55,384 nt of DNA from Nostoc sp. WHI (GCF_015714725.1 NZ_WBKM01000233.1:1-55384); one strand, 5' to 3'; positions 15,132 to 24,316 are shown, counted from the stretch's first letter. A program made the numbers and translations. The notes: generated by a model from the sequence alone, not told the origin.

Positions 15132-16388
15132 TCAAGTGTCAGTACTATTGACTTTTTTGGGAAAATAACCTTCCACTAAGCAGTCAGAGCCTACTACACG
15201 CCAACGTACACGTTCTAAAGACAACGCCTCAGTCATGGTAGTAAAACCTAAATCGCCCACAGGTGTAGGAGCAATGCTACCACCAATGATTTTCGGGGCA
15301 ATAAACGCCAGAACTTTTTGGACTGCTCCTTGAGCGATCGCGCTAGCAGCTAAAGTCCCGCCACACTCCCACAACACGCTACAAAAACCTCGTTCATATA
15401 AGTACGCCATTGCCTGATCTGGTGTAAGTGATGTTAGTTCCACCACCTCCACCCCAAGTTTTCGCAACAGTTCTTGAAAATCGGGGTTGGCACCCTTCTG
15501 TGTCAACACCAAAGTCGGAGCATCCGCAGTTTGCCACAGATGGGCATTTTCCGGTAAGTTGAGATGACGACTCATCACCACTCGCAGGGGATTATGTGCC
15601 CCCACCTGATGGCTAGTTAAGTAAGGATTGTCTTGTCGGACTGTATTACCGCCGACAATTATTGCATCACAAGCCGCCCGTAGTTGATGTACTTCATTTC
15701 GGGCATCTTGGCTTGTCACCCAGGCGCTATGACCAGAGGTGGTAGCAATTTTGCCATCTAAAGTCATGGCATATTTTAAAATTCCCAAAGGTCGTTTGTA
15801 AAGAATTCGATGCACAAAAGCTTCATTTAATTGATGACAAGCTTCTTCTTCTACTCCTACCACCACTTCGATCCCCGCCGCCCGTAAACGGGCAATACCA
15901 CCTCCAGCTACCAGGGGATTGGGATCAACCATACCTACCACCACCTTTGCCACCCCTGCTTTGATCAATCCTTCTGAACAAGGGGGAGTACGTCCGTAGT
16001 GATTGCAAGGTTCGAGGCTGACATAGATTGTTGCACCATTAGCGCGATTCTCCTGAGGAGAGGCTGCGCCAACGCCTGCTGCTTTCAAGGCAAACACTTC
16101 TGCATGAGGCTCACCTGCACGAGGATGAAACCCTTCCCCGACAATTTCACCATCCTTAACAATCACTGCTCCCACTAACGGATTTGGCGAGGTACGCCCT
16201 AAAGCGCGGCGAGCAAGTTCCAAACACCGCAGCATCATACGAGAGTCAAAGTCACTTCCTACCTTTTCCTTCGGTGGAGAATTCGAGCCAGTATTAGGTC
16301 GCACTAAACCTGTATTTTCCTGAGTGTAATTTGGTAGAGATGCATCTGCTTGAGCGATCACTGGGGAATTATCCATAATTTTAGACAA
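15132..16388 (-). CDS. ribD: Bifunctional riboflavin biosynthesis deaminase/reductase
   Basis: A 418-residue RibD: the N-terminal zinc deaminase acts on 2,5-diamino-6-ribosylamino-pyrimidinone 5'-phosphate, and the C-terminal reductase makes the ribitylamino product in riboflavin synthesis. Deaminase ligands are HAEVFAL and PCNHYGRTPPC. The reductase has YAMTLDGKIAT and GGNTVRQDNPYLT. The first 45 residues are a non-conserved extension; a start a few codons in (MDNS) is possible. Between KAAG and ANGATIYVSLEPC there is an extra 10-residue segment, VGAASPQENR, encoded by a dispersed repeat inserted in frame (16044-16073). The ATG is separated from the mre operon by 175 bases. Confidence 0.95.
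   Translation of the reverse strand: MSKIMDNSPVIAQADASLPNYTQENTGLVRPNTGSNSPPKEKVGSDFDSRMMLRCLELARRALGRTSPNPLVGAVIVKDGEIVGEGFHPRAGEPHAEVFALKAAGVGAASPQENRANGATIYVSLEPCNHYGRTPPCSEGLIKAGVAKVVVGMVDPNPLVAGGGIARLRAAGIEVVVGVEEEACHQLNEAFVHRILYKRPLGILKYAMTLDGKIATTSGHSAWVTSQDARNEVHQLRAACDAIIVGGNTVRQDNPYLTSHQVGAHNPLRVVMSRHLNLPENAHLWQTADAPTLVLTQKGANPDFQELLRKLGVEVVELTSLTPDQAMAYLYERGFCSVLWECGGTLAASAIAQGAVQKVLAFIAPKIIGGSIAPTPVGDLGFTTMTEALSLERVRWRVVGSDCLVEGYFPKKVNSTDT
16044..16073. repeat. Small dispersed repeat inserted in frame within ribD
   Basis: GCGATTCTCCTGAGGAGAGGCTGCGCCAAC adds ten codons to ribD. The inverted copy at 16414-16442, upstream of ribD, matches AGCGCGATTCTCCTGxGGAGAGGCTGCGC with one difference. 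The core is a short palindrome (TCTCCT/AGGAGA). This fits the very small mobile repeats described for Nostoc-type genomes. Confidence 0.75.
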
Positions 16389-16413
16389 TACTATAAATAT
16401 TCTGCACGCGATC

Positions 16414-16442
16414 GCGCAGCCTCTCCACAGGAGAATCGCGCT
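16414..16442. repeat. Second copy of the ribD small dispersed repeat
   Basis: On the minus strand it reads AGCGCGATTCTCCTG, T, then GGAGAGGCTGCGC, one mismatch from the copy inside ribD and in the same orientation relative to ribD. It lies 26 bases upstream of the ribD start and next to a HIP1 octamer. It may affect the ribD leader. Confidence 0.7.
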
Positions 16443-16563
16443 TTAATCCTGATAATTAATCCAGGCGCTATTTATTATTGGCTGTCTTAACTTGCCTCAG
16501 CCTGTAATATTGTCACCTGTAACCTCTCCCTTTGTGGGTGGTCTTTCAACTCAGCACTCATTA

Positions 16564-17181
16564 TTATTGCTCCAACAATTTCATCTTTTGCCACCAACGA
16601 TTTAGAGGATAATAGACTACAGGTGCCCACAGACTACTAAGAATGGCAGAAGCTAGGGCGACACGCTGGTAATATATCCAAATATCTGTGACTTTGCGCT
16701 CATCGCCGATCAAAGTTAATTGCAACCCAAAGATAGTTTCTGCCAAAACTGCCATACCAAAGACAATTACAGCAATAGAAATAAAATCTTCTTCGATAAA
16801 ACGCCGTTTCTGGAGCAGACCAGTCAAAATCCCTACTAACCCTAGACTCAAAGCATGGGTAGGGTTAGGTGATGTCATTCCATCTTGAAGTAGCCCCAGA
16901 ATTATACCTGCCAATCCTCCCGAAAGGACTGGGCGCTTCACACTCCAAGCTACCACCCAAATTAACAGCCAGTTAGGGCCAATTCCCAATAATTCCATAC
17001 CTGGCAGGCGGGTTGGCAATAACAGTAAACATAACAGTACAGATCCAACCGTCACTATCCAACCCAACAACTGACGTATACGGGGATGCCAACGAGAAAG
17101 CGGCTGGATTTGGAATTTGGCTTTTCGCTCTGACGATTTTGGCTTTTTCTGCCTGCTGCCACCAAATGCAGGAATCTTCAT
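16564..17181 (-). CDS. mreD: Rod shape-determining protein MreD
   Basis: A 205-residue inner-membrane protein, last gene of mreBCD (25 bases after mreC). A basic N-terminal 35 residues is followed by five or six hydrophobic segments, for example LLGWIVTVGSVLLCLLLLP, NWLLIWVVAWSV, GGLAGIILGLLQD and ISIAVIVFGMAVLAETIFG. GGLAGIILGLLQDG is the family hallmark. MreD works with MreC, MreB, RodA and PBP2 in the elongasome that directs lateral peptidoglycan synthesis. The identification rests on membrane pattern plus gene order, as MreD sequences diverge quickly. Confidence 0.9.
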   Translation of the reverse strand: MKIPAFGGSRQKKPKSSERKAKFQIQPLSRWHPRIRQLLGWIVTVGSVLLCLLLLPTRLPGMELLGIGPNWLLIWVVAWSVKRPVLSGGLAGIILGLLQDGMTSPNPTHALSLGLVGILTGLLQKRRFIEEDFISIAVIVFGMAVLAETIFGLQLTLIGDERKVTDIWIYYQRVALASAILSSLWAPVVYYPLNRWWQKMKLLEQ

Positions 17182-17206
17182 TTTTGTATGGATTTTTTCA
17201 AAGAAT

Positions 17207-18013
17207 TTACTTAGACTTTTGCGGCACTTGATTTGCCGACTCTTGGTTTTCTAGCTTTGGATAAATAGCTACCCAATCGAGAGAGCGGATTGGCGGAAAA
17301 AGCTCAATTTTCGCCACTGATGCTGGGAGTTTCTTTAAATCCAGTGACTTGATTCGTCCTACTGCCAAACCGGATGGAAATTTCTGACTATAAGTAGATG
17401 TGGAAACTAAATCTCCTATCTTAACATTTGGGACTTTTTCATAAAACTCCAGCACAGCTTCTGCAGAAGAATCTCCTCGCAAAACGCCTTTAGCTGCCGT
17501 GCGGCTAATGGATACACCCACTTGACTCTTGAGGTCACTGATTAATAACACGCGGCTAGTATTGGGAGTTACACTCTCTACTAAACCCACCAATCCGCCA
17601 TCTGCCTTGACTATAAAACCTTCCTGAATCCCCACATTTGCACCGCGATTCAGGGTAACTTGTTGCCACCAATGGTCAGCACTACGTCCTACCACTCGTG
17701 CTGGAATTGGCCGTGATGCAAGTGGCTCTTTTTCTACATAGCCTAATAAATCTTGTAACTTTGTCTTTTGACTTTCCAAATCTACTATACGAGTTTGCAA
17801 TTCCAATATCCGGGCATCTCTAATCCGTTCTTCTGGAGTTGGCCCTGACTGTAACATCTCCAACGGACGGGTAATTGCATGGTACGTTTCAAGCACCAGT
17901 TCACCTTGAGTCTGTCGCAGTATCCAAGCACTACCGACTACTAGAGCTAACAACCCGATTTGTAACCCTTTACCATCCCACCAACGTCGTACTGTAACCA
18001 TATATACCTTCAC
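17207..18013 (-). CDS. mreC: Rod shape-determining protein MreC
   Basis: A 268-residue bitopic protein: short cytoplasmic start (RRWWDGKG), one membrane helix (LQIGLLALVVGSAWIL), a coiled coil (residues 55-95, ILELQTRIVDLESQKTKLQDLL), then the periplasmic double beta-barrel (ARVVGRSADHWWQQVTLNRG, VGLVESVTPNTSRVLLISD). It links MreB filaments to the wall synthases. An in-frame ATG four codons later (18001, MVTVRRWW) is an equally good start. It follows mreB after 90 bases that contain a hairpin, which may reduce expression of mreCD relative to mreB. Confidence 0.93.
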   Translation of the reverse strand: MKVYMVTVRRWWDGKGLQIGLLALVVGSAWILRQTQGELVLETYHAITRPLEMLQSGPTPEERIRDARILELQTRIVDLESQKTKLQDLLGYVEKEPLASRPIPARVVGRSADHWWQQVTLNRGANVGIQEGFIVKADGGLVGLVESVTPNTSRVLLISDLKSQVGVSISRTAAKGVLRGDSSAEAVLEFYEKVPNVKIGDLVSTSTYSQKFPSGLAVGRIKSLDLKKLPASVAKIELFPPIRSLDWVAIYPKLENQESANQVPQKSK

Positions 18014-18039
18014 ATACTTATATAAATTAAGTTCTACCT

Positions 18040-18061
18040 GGGTTCTATTTATATAGAACCC
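18040..18061 (-). promoter_or_regulatory. Intra-operon hairpin between mreB and mreC
   Basis: GGGTTCTAT and ATAGAACCC form a perfect 9-bp stem with a 4-base loop, followed on the mreB-distal side and preceded by repeats of AAATAGAACTC. No U-tract follows on the minus strand. It could act as an attenuator, an RNA-processing site or an mRNA 3' stabiliser that sets unequal MreB and MreC levels. Confidence 0.45.
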
Positions 18062-18103
18062 AAATAGAACTCAAATAGAACTCAAATCTGATATTTTTTT
18101 TTG

Positions 18104-19147
18104 CTATATGTTCCGAGAGCTTTCGGTGACAACTCGTTCCAACTGTTTGAAGTTTTCTAACACACGACCTGTTCCCAGCACAACACAGCTCAAAGGATCG
18201 GCAGCAATGTGGGTAATAATCCCTGTTTCATGACTAATGAGGGTATCTATGCCTTTGAGCAAAGCACCGCCACCAGCCAGCATAATACCTCTGTCAATAA
18301 TGTCTGCTGCTAGTTCTGGAGGTGTGCGTTCCAGTGTCCGCTTCACAGCTTCTATAATTACTGATAATGGTTCCAACATGCTTTCACGGATTTCTGGGGC
18401 TTTGATTGTTATAGTTCGCGGTAGTCCAGAAAGCAGGTGTAAGCCTCGGACTTCCATCATGGCTTCATTATCATCATGAGTAGGATAGGCAGAACCAAGC
18501 CGAATCTTGATGTCTTCGGCAGTACGTTCACCAATCACTAAGTTATGAACTTTCTTAATATACTGAATGATCGCTTCAGTCAGTTCATCTCCAGCAATGC
18601 GTACTGATTCGCTGATCACCGTGCCCTGAAGACTCAGCACTGCAACTTCTGTTGTGCCACCACCGATATCGATGATCATGTTGCCAGTCGGTTCGGCAAC
18701 AGGTAGTCCTGCACCAATTGCCGCAGCTACAGGTTCATCGATTAAATACACTTTTCTTGCTCCTGCTTGATGAGCTGCATCCATCACAGCTCGCCTTTCT
18801 ACTCCTGTAACGCCACTGGGAATACCAATGACAATCCGGGGTAAAATCAAAGACCTACCTTCATTTACACGCTGAATAAAGCTTTTCAGCATCAGCTCGG
18901 CTATTTCAAAATCAGCGATTACACCATCCCGCAAGGGGCGGAGGGCAATCACATTTCCCGGTGTGCGACCGAGCATTTTTTTGGCTTCTTCTCCGACTGC
19001 TAGTGCTACCTTTTCGTTGACATCGATCGCAACTACAGAAGGCTCTTGCAGTACAATACCTTTACCAGCTACATAAACCAGAGTGTTAGCAGTACCGAGG
19101 TCGATACCCATATCCCATGATGTGCGAAAGTTCCTAAAAATACCCAC
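18104..19147 (-). CDS. mreB: Rod shape-determining actin homologue MreB
   Basis: A 347-residue bacterial actin. Phosphate 1 loop [10 protein letters not shown] (from residue 17), connect-1 region [12 protein letters not shown], phosphate 2 loop [14 protein letters not shown], and adenosine loop [12 protein letters not shown] are all intact. The N-terminus ([11 protein letters not shown]) is the usual membrane-touching stretch. It polymerises on the inner membrane and guides wall synthesis; in filamentous cyanobacteria it affects cell shape. First gene of mreBCD; the 330 bases upstream, shared with the divergent ssb, are AT-rich and should hold both promoters. Confidence 0.97.
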   Translation of the reverse strand: MGIFRNFRTSWDMGIDLGTANTLVYVAGKGIVLQEPSVVAIDVNEKVALAVGEEAKKMLGRTPGNVIALRPLRDGVIADFEIAELMLKSFIQRVNEGRSLILPRIVIGIPSGVTGVERRAVMDAAHQAGARKVYLIDEPVAAAIGAGLPVAEPTGNMIIDIGGGTTEVAVLSLQGTVISESVRIAGDELTEAIIQYIKKVHNLVIGERTAEDIKIRLGSAYPTHDDNEAMMEVRGLHLLSGLPRTITIKAPEIRESMLEPLSVIIEAVKRTLERTPPELAADIIDRGIMLAGGGALLKGIDTLISHETGIITHIAADPLSCVVLGTGRVLENFKQLERVVTESSRNI

Positions 19148-19480
19148 GCGTCCTTTAAGCCCCTTATGTGCGATACTTTTTAACTACAACGGTAAGAGTT
19201 AATCGTGCCGGATTTGATTAAGTTTGTATCCTGAGTTAAGTAAACTAGACTATATTTTTATATGATTCCCAGGAATATTTACTATGTCTCAGTCTTCTAT
19301 TTTTTGATATTCTCTGGTTAAGTATATCCGTATACTTTTATGTGTTTCTCCAAGTAGTATGTATAATTTTTCAATTCAACTATATTGTTAACTGTTTAAC
19401 ACATTATTTTCAAGAGTTTCACAATTCGCTATGATGAAAGTCAGCATTAATCAGTACGCCTGTACTAAGAGGTAACACAC

Positions 19481-19843
19481 ATGAGTATTAATATTGTCAC
19501 ACTTGTTGGTCGTGTAGGCAGCGACCCTGATATAAAATATTTTGATTCTGGGAAAGTTGTGTGTAAATTAAGACTAGCTGTTAAGCGGAGATCCCGTAAC
19601 AGCGATGAACCTGACTGGTTTTCTTTGGAACTATGGGGAAAAACGGCAGAGGTAGCGGGCAATTATGTACGTAAAGGCAGTCTAATTGGAGTCAAGGGTT
19701 CCTTGAAGTTTGACACATGGAGCGATCGCCAAACCGGAGCAAACCGATCCTCACCAGTTATCCAAGTAGACCAACTGGATTTATTAGGCTCCAAGCGTGA
19801 CGGAGAGGGCAGTGCAGCAGATATGTCTTCAGAAAATTTCTAA
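19481..19843 (+). CDS. ssb: Short single-stranded DNA-binding protein
   Basis: A 120-residue OB-fold SSB: SINIVTLVGRVGSDPDIKYF, VCKLRLAVKRR, DWFSLELWGKTAEVAGNYVRKG and LIGVKGSLKFDTW follow the family in order. It binds single-stranded DNA in replication and repair. The protein ends SAADMSSENF, so the long glycine-rich linker and the acidic tail (DDDIPF type) that recruits partner proteins in standard SSBs are missing. It is probably a structural or specialised paralogue alongside a longer SSB encoded elsewhere. Good start at ATG 19481 with AGAGG about 10 bases before. Confidence 0.92.
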   Translation: MSINIVTLVGRVGSDPDIKYFDSGKVVCKLRLAVKRRSRNSDEPDWFSLELWGKTAEVAGNYVRKGSLIGVKGSLKFDTWSDRQTGANRSSPVIQVDQLDLLGSKRDGEGSAADMSSENF

Positions 19844-19893
19844 TTGGGCATTGGGCAAAACAGTTCCGTTAGCGATAGCGGGGCGTTTAGCCC

Positions 19894-19991
19894 GTTCCCA
19901 GTAATGAGTGCTGAGTAAAACAGTTCCGAGTTCCCAGTAATGAGTGCTGAGTAAAACAGTTCCGAGTTCCCAGTAATGAGTGCTGAGTAAA
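19894..19991. repeat. 36-bp tandem repeat, nearly three copies
   Basis: The unit GTTCCCAGTAATGAGTGCTG + AGTAAAACAGTTCCGA starts at 19894, 19930 and 19966. A preceding GTTAGCGATAGCGGGGCGTTTAG hairpin resembles another small Nostoc repeat. Non-coding, directly after ssb. Confidence 0.75.
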
Positions 19992-20000
19992 TTGGATTAC

Positions 20001-20230
20001 TTTAACGGGAGCGGTCTACCTTGTGACGGGAGCGGTATCTGTCTTAACGGGAGCAGTCTACCTCATAACGGGAGCAGTCTACCTCATAACGGGAGCGGTC
20101 TACCTCGTAACGGGAGCGGTCTACCTCATAACGGGAGCGGTATTTGTCATAACGGGAGTGGTCTACCTCGTAACGGGAGCGGTATCTGCCGTAACGGGAG
20201 CGGTCTACCTCATAACGGGAGCGGTCTAAG
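20001..20230. repeat. 21-bp tandem repeat array, 11 copies
   Basis: The unit is TAACGGGAGCGGTCTACCTCA, with some copies ending in TATCTG or TATTTG. As with the 5326-5654 array the period is 21, so frames are open (NGSGLPH and LITGAVY heptapeptides) without start signals. The sequence is unrelated to the first array. It sits between the 3' ends of ssb and the SIMPL gene. Confidence 0.85.
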
Positions 20231-20269
20231 TACAGCCCACCATAAAAAGGGTAGGAAATTTAATCATTC

Positions 20270-20344
20270 GTAGGTTGGGTTGAGACTTTGCAAAACCCAA
20301 CAAACCCCGTAAAACGTTGGGTTTCGTTCCTCAACCCAACCTAC
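20270..20344. repeat. Long GTAGGTTGGGTT...AACCCAACCTAC palindrome
   Basis: The two ends are perfect complements over twelve bases, with inner AAAACCCAAC/GTTGGGTTT pairing. It could end transcripts from both convergent genes. A related, shorter copy is at 14716-14752. Confidence 0.65.
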
Positions 20345-20365
20345 TACTTGACAAAGGACAAATGA

Positions 20366-21166
20366 CTAATAACTAATTTGCAGCGTTACCGATGCTTCTA
20401 CTAGCTGTTCACCACCAACGACAGGGGTGGAAGTATCGGCGTTGGCTAACTTTTGTGAAGCCTCAGCCCGTAAAAACATGGGTGGTGGTGGACTTGCATT
20501 ATTAACTTGAATGCTGACCACTTCTTTGGATTTAAAACCCAAGGCACTGAAAACAGCATCGGCTTGCTGCTGGGCGTCTTGGGTAGCTTCTTTTAATGCT
20601 TGTTTTTGAGCAGCTGCGATCGCTTCATCATTCGCAACAAAACTAATGCCATTAATTTGTGTTGCACCCGCTTTCACTGCATCATCCAATAATGTCCCAG
20701 CTCGCTCGGTAGGAATGCGAAAACTCACAGTGTTATTGGCAGCATAGCCTGTAATCCTTTGCACATTATTGGTGTAGCTATAAACCGGATTGAGTTGGAT
20801 ACCAGTAGTTTGTAATTTTTCGACATTTTGGCTCTTGAGAAATGCAACCACAGCAGATGACCGGCGGGCGGCTTCTTGCTGTACCTCCTGGGCTGTTTTC
20901 CCCTGAATCTCCACTCCTAAACTGACTTGTGCCAAGGTTGTAGGAATTGTTTCCACTCCGCGACCACTGACACTAAGGGTTCGCCACAATTTATCTTTTT
21001 CTTGTGCCAATGCAGGCAGGATAAAAATTGCACATAAAAGCATTGCTAAAGGCAGTATTTTCCACAAGTTTCCCGATGGAAACTGAGAACCGGGTAAAGC
21101 GGCTCTAGTCATAAGATTTGCACTCCTCAAAGTATCCACAAATGTTTTAATCAGCGTATGTAGCAA
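20366..21166 (-). CDS. SIMPL-domain (DUF541) periplasmic protein
   Basis: A 266-residue exported protein. A hydrophobic segment (LWKILPLAMLLCAIFILPALAQ) near residues 34-55 is the signal peptide or anchor, which suggests the true start may be the later ATG at 21112. The mature part has LSVSGRGVETIPTTLAQVSLGVE, the opening strand of the SIMPL domain, and ends with EASVTLQISY, its last strand. SIMPL proteins (BP26/OMP28 type) are periplasmic and linked to stress resistance; the biochemical role is unclear. Convergent with ssb. Confidence 0.88.
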   Translation of the reverse strand: MLHTLIKTFVDTLRSANLMTRAALPGSQFPSGNLWKILPLAMLLCAIFILPALAQEKDKLWRTLSVSGRGVETIPTTLAQVSLGVEIQGKTAQEVQQEAARRSSAVVAFLKSQNVEKLQTTGIQLNPVYSYTNNVQRITGYAANNTVSFRIPTERAGTLLDDAVKAGATQINGISFVANDEAIAAAQKQALKEATQDAQQQADAVFSALGFKSKEVVSIQVNNASPPPPMFLRAEASQKLANADTSTPVVGGEQLVEASVTLQISY

Positions 21167-21389
21167 TCTGCTGTTGGCGGTTGAGAGTCAACAGCCACCA
21201 CAAGTTTTTCACAACTTAAGTGCGATCGCTAGATCCGATTTGGATGTTCTTACTTTGACACTGCGATCGTCAAAAGCTGAAATGGTTACATTTTTGGAAA
21301 CTCAAAAAATTACAATATTACAGCACGGCGCACAAAGCTTTGACCACTCCTAAATCTTGATTCTCTTTTGCAGCATGGTTTAATTACAG

Positions 21390-22457
21390 ATGGCGTTGTA
21401 TCCTAAATTCCTGATGATTAACCGCCGTAATTTGCTCATTGGTTTAGCTGCTACTTCCTCAATCTTCGTTTCGCCCCTGAAACCGGGGAAAGCATCCCCG
21501 CCACCACTATTAAAACCCAAACGGTTGCAGGCTGGCTCCGTAGTAGGAATTGTCAGTCCTGCAAGTGCAACCTTTGTTCGTGAAGAATTGGAGGTAGTGA
21601 TAGATGCAGTTAAAGCGTTGGGACTTGTCCCCCGCCTTGCACCTCATCTACTGGAACGTTATGGTTATTTAGCAGGCAAAGATCAACAACGTGCTGCTGA
21701 CATCAATCAGTTTTTTAGTGATGTTTCTGTAGCCGCTATTTTACCAATTCGTGGTGGCTGGGGATGTAGCCGGATTTTGCCTTATTTAGATTACAAACGT
21801 ATCCGGCAAAATCCCAAAATTATTATCGGTTTTAGTGATTTGACCGCTTTAATTCTGGCTTTGAATGCTAAGACTAACCTAGTAACATTTCACGGCCCAA
21901 ACGGACTGACTTCATGGAGAACAACCCAGACAGAATATTTTCGCCGTGTCTTATTTAACGGTGAAACTGTTACTTTTCAAAATTTGAAGGATGGAGATGA
22001 TGAAAACCGGCTGATGCAAGTCAAGAACCGGATACAAACTATTACTCCGGGTCGAGCTAAAGGTAAATTCATCGGTGGGAATCTTTCAGTTTTATCGGGA
22101 ATTGTCGGTTCTCCCTACTTACCAGATTTGCAAGGTGCAATTTTATTTTTGGAAGATACCGGTGAAAACATATATCGTATTGACCGGATGATGACTCACC
22201 TAAAAATTGCGGGGCTATTTAATAAACTTGCTGGCTTTATTTTTGGACAATGTAAGGGATGTTCGCCTGATGCTGACTACGGTTCTCTCACCTTAGAAGA
22301 AGTAGTGTGGGATCACATCAAGCCTTTGGGTATTCCGGCTTGGTATGGTGCCATGATTGGTCATATCGAACCAGTGTTGACATTACCTATTGGTTTAGAG
22401 GTGGAAATAGACGCTGATACTGGAACAATTCGGATGCTAGAACCCGCAGTCGTATAA
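21390..22457 (+). CDS. LD-carboxypeptidase family protein (peptidase S66), Tat-type signal
   Basis: A 355-residue protein. The N-terminus has INRRNLLIGLAATSSIFV, a twin-arginine signal; the more usual start would be ATG 21414 directly before it. The S66 domain begins KRLQAGSVVGIVSPAS. The nucleophile is S149 in GFSDLTAL, the motif RGGWG is the oxyanion region, and FLEDTGE and MIGHIEP supply the Glu and His of the triad. LD-carboxypeptidases remove the terminal D-Ala from tetrapeptide stems during peptidoglycan recycling. An exported member could trim wall peptides directly. The neighbourhood (mre, amiC, murI) supports a wall role. Confidence 0.9.
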   Translation: MALYPKFLMINRRNLLIGLAATSSIFVSPLKPGKASPPPLLKPKRLQAGSVVGIVSPASATFVREELEVVIDAVKALGLVPRLAPHLLERYGYLAGKDQQRAADINQFFSDVSVAAILPIRGGWGCSRILPYLDYKRIRQNPKIIIGFSDLTALILALNAKTNLVTFHGPNGLTSWRTTQTEYFRRVLFNGETVTFQNLKDGDDENRLMQVKNRIQTITPGRAKGKFIGGNLSVLSGIVGSPYLPDLQGAILFLEDTGENIYRIDRMMTHLKIAGLFNKLAGFIFGQCKGCSPDADYGSLTLEEVVWDHIKPLGIPAWYGAMIGHIEPVLTLPIGLEVEIDADTGTIRMLEPAVV

Positions 22458-22786
22458 GCAGGGATGAGGGGGATGAACAATGCAAAATTCAAAATCATTC
22501 CCATTCCCCCACCATTTGTAACAAGTTAAAAGCGAGTGAATTTTGTCAAGCTGATGTGGTTTTCTATATCTGTATCATAGACAATAGAGACTGCATGACT
22601 AGACTGAGTGCTAAAATGGCTAAACCAGTTAGGGATAATATATTAGTTGGATTTTATTTTATTTAGCTGAAAATTTTGGCAAAATAAAAACTTTATCTAT
22701 ATTCAGAACAAGCGATCGCTGATAAGTTACCCATGAAATGCGATCGCTAGATAATATTTTTGTCAATGTCTAAATCCTAAGCATAG
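22458..22786 (+). other. Leader of the antiporter gene; no gene seen
   Basis: AT-rich DNA with two HIP1 octamers 34 bases apart near 22710-22750. No open frame of useful length, tRNA or clear hairpin. It must contain the antiporter promoter. Confidence 0.4.
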
Positions 22787-24316
22787 ATGTTTTCCAGAAA
22801 CGCGCCAGAATTAAAGAGAAGGATTTTCACAGAACCCATGCATTTGTTAGATCCAATCAACTTCTCTTTTCCTCTGCTGGCCAGCGCAACACAAGCCGCA
22901 GACAGTTCAATGGTCGTAGCAGCCGTACTGCTAAGTTTAGTAGTAATTTACCTCGCCAGCAAAGTTGGTGGAGAGTTATCAAACCTAATAGGTTTGCCAC
23001 CCGTGTTGGGAGAACTTTTAGGTGGTGTAGTAGTTGGCATCTCTGTTTTCCACCTTTTGGTGTTTCCAGAAGGCGGCACAGACAGTTCTAGCTCTTTGCT
23101 CATGTCCGTGCTGCAAACCACTGCTGGTTTAACGCCTGAAGCTACTCCAGCAGTATTTGCAGCGCAGTCCGAGGTCGTTTCCGTTTTGGCAGAATTGGGT
23201 GTGATTATCCTGCTCTTTGAAATCGGCTTGGAGTCGAACTTAAAAGATTTACTGGCAGTTGGTACTCAAGCCACTGTTGTAGCAGTAGTGGGAGTAGTAG
23301 TACCCTTTGCTGCTGGTACTGTAGGACTGATGACTTTGTTTGGTATTGGCGCTGTACCCGCAATTTTTGCAGGGGCAGCTTTGACTGCCACTAGTATCGG
23401 CATTACTTCCAAAGTGCTGTCAGAATTGGGGCGACTCAATTCTAAAGAAGGGCAGATTATTTTGGGTGCTGCCGTAATTGACGATGTATTAGGAATCATC
23501 GTTTTAGCGGTAGTTGCTAGCCTAGCTAAAGATGGCGTGGTGGATGTGAGCAAAGTCATTTATTTGATGATCAGCGCCACTGGTTTTATTTTGGGAGCAA
23601 TTTTACTAGGCAATGTTTTCAATAAGTTATTTGTGGCGATCGCCGATCAACTCAAAACACGCGGTGAACTGGTAATACCAGCATTCATCTTTGCCTTTGC
23701 TATGGCATACCTTGCCGACATCATTCACTTAGAAGCAATTCTGGGAGCTTTTGCGGCGGGTTTAGTTCTAGAAGAGACAGATAAGCGCAAAGAACTGCAA
23801 AGGCAAGTCTGCCCTATTGCCGATATGTTAGTGCCAATTTTCTTTGTAACTGTTGGGGCAAAAACCGATTTGGGAGTTTTAAACCCGGCGATTCCCGACA
23901 ATCGGGAAGGTCTAATTATGGCAACTTTCCTGATCACAGTAGCCATTCTCGGTAAAGTAATCACAGGTTTAAGCGTGTTTGGTCAACCGGAAATCAACCG
24001 TTTAGCGATCGGTGTGGGGATGATTCCTAGAGGCGAAGTCGGATTGGTGTTTGCTGGTGTCGGGGCTGCCAGTGGCGCTCTCTCAAAACCATTAGGGGCG
24101 GCAATCATTATGATGGTTATCTTGACAACCTTTTTAGCTCCTCCCTTGTTAAGATTTGTATTTCCAGAACCAAAAACCGTGGATGCAGTCTCAGAGCAAC
24201 TAATTCTAGACGGTATCTCTGGGACATCGTTGGTAATTGAACCACCTCAATCGAGAGTGTCAGCATCAAATGAGCGTGTGAACCTAGAAACAACTCCAGA
24301 TTCTCAAGATAGTTAA
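22787..24316 (+). CDS. CPA2-type Na+/H+ (or K+/H+) antiporter
   Basis: A 509-residue integral membrane protein with about 12 hydrophobic segments from residue 35 to 470, ending in a hydrophilic cytoplasmic tail. IGLPPVLGELLGGVVVGISVF is the first family block (LGELLxG). The ion-binding unwound helix is AAVIDDVLGIIVLAVVAS, with paired aspartates as in electrogenic antiporters. MIPRGEVGLVFAGVG is the conserved RGE block near the C-terminus. It exchanges Na+ or K+ for protons across the plasma or thylakoid membrane. ATG 22838 (MHLLDPINFSFP) is an alternative start. Ion preference cannot be read from sequence. Confidence 0.92.
   Translation: MFSRNAPELKRRIFTEPMHLLDPINFSFPLLASATQAADSSMVVAAVLLSLVVIYLASKVGGELSNLIGLPPVLGELLGGVVVGISVFHLLVFPEGGTDSSSSLLMSVLQTTAGLTPEATPAVFAAQSEVVSVLAELGVIILLFEIGLESNLKDLLAVGTQATVVAVVGVVVPFAAGTVGLMTLFGIGAVPAIFAGAALTATSIGITSKVLSELGRLNSKEGQIILGAAVIDDVLGIIVLAVVASLAKDGVVDVSKVIYLMISATGFILGAILLGNVFNKLFVAIADQLKTRGELVIPAFIFAFAMAYLADIIHLEAILGAFAAGLVLEETDKRKELQRQVCPIADMLVPIFFVTVGAKTDLGVLNPAIPDNREGLIMATFLITVAILGKVITGLSVFGQPEINRLAIGVGMIPRGEVGLVFAGVGAASGALSKPLGAAIIMMVILTTFLAPPLLRFVFPEPKTVDAVSEQLILDGISGTSLVIEPPQSRVSASNERVNLETTPDSQDS

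Noticed and set aside
20001..20273. Frames reading NGSGLPH and TGAVYLI heptapeptides
   Set aside because: Same reason: by-products of a period-21 repeat with no start signals.
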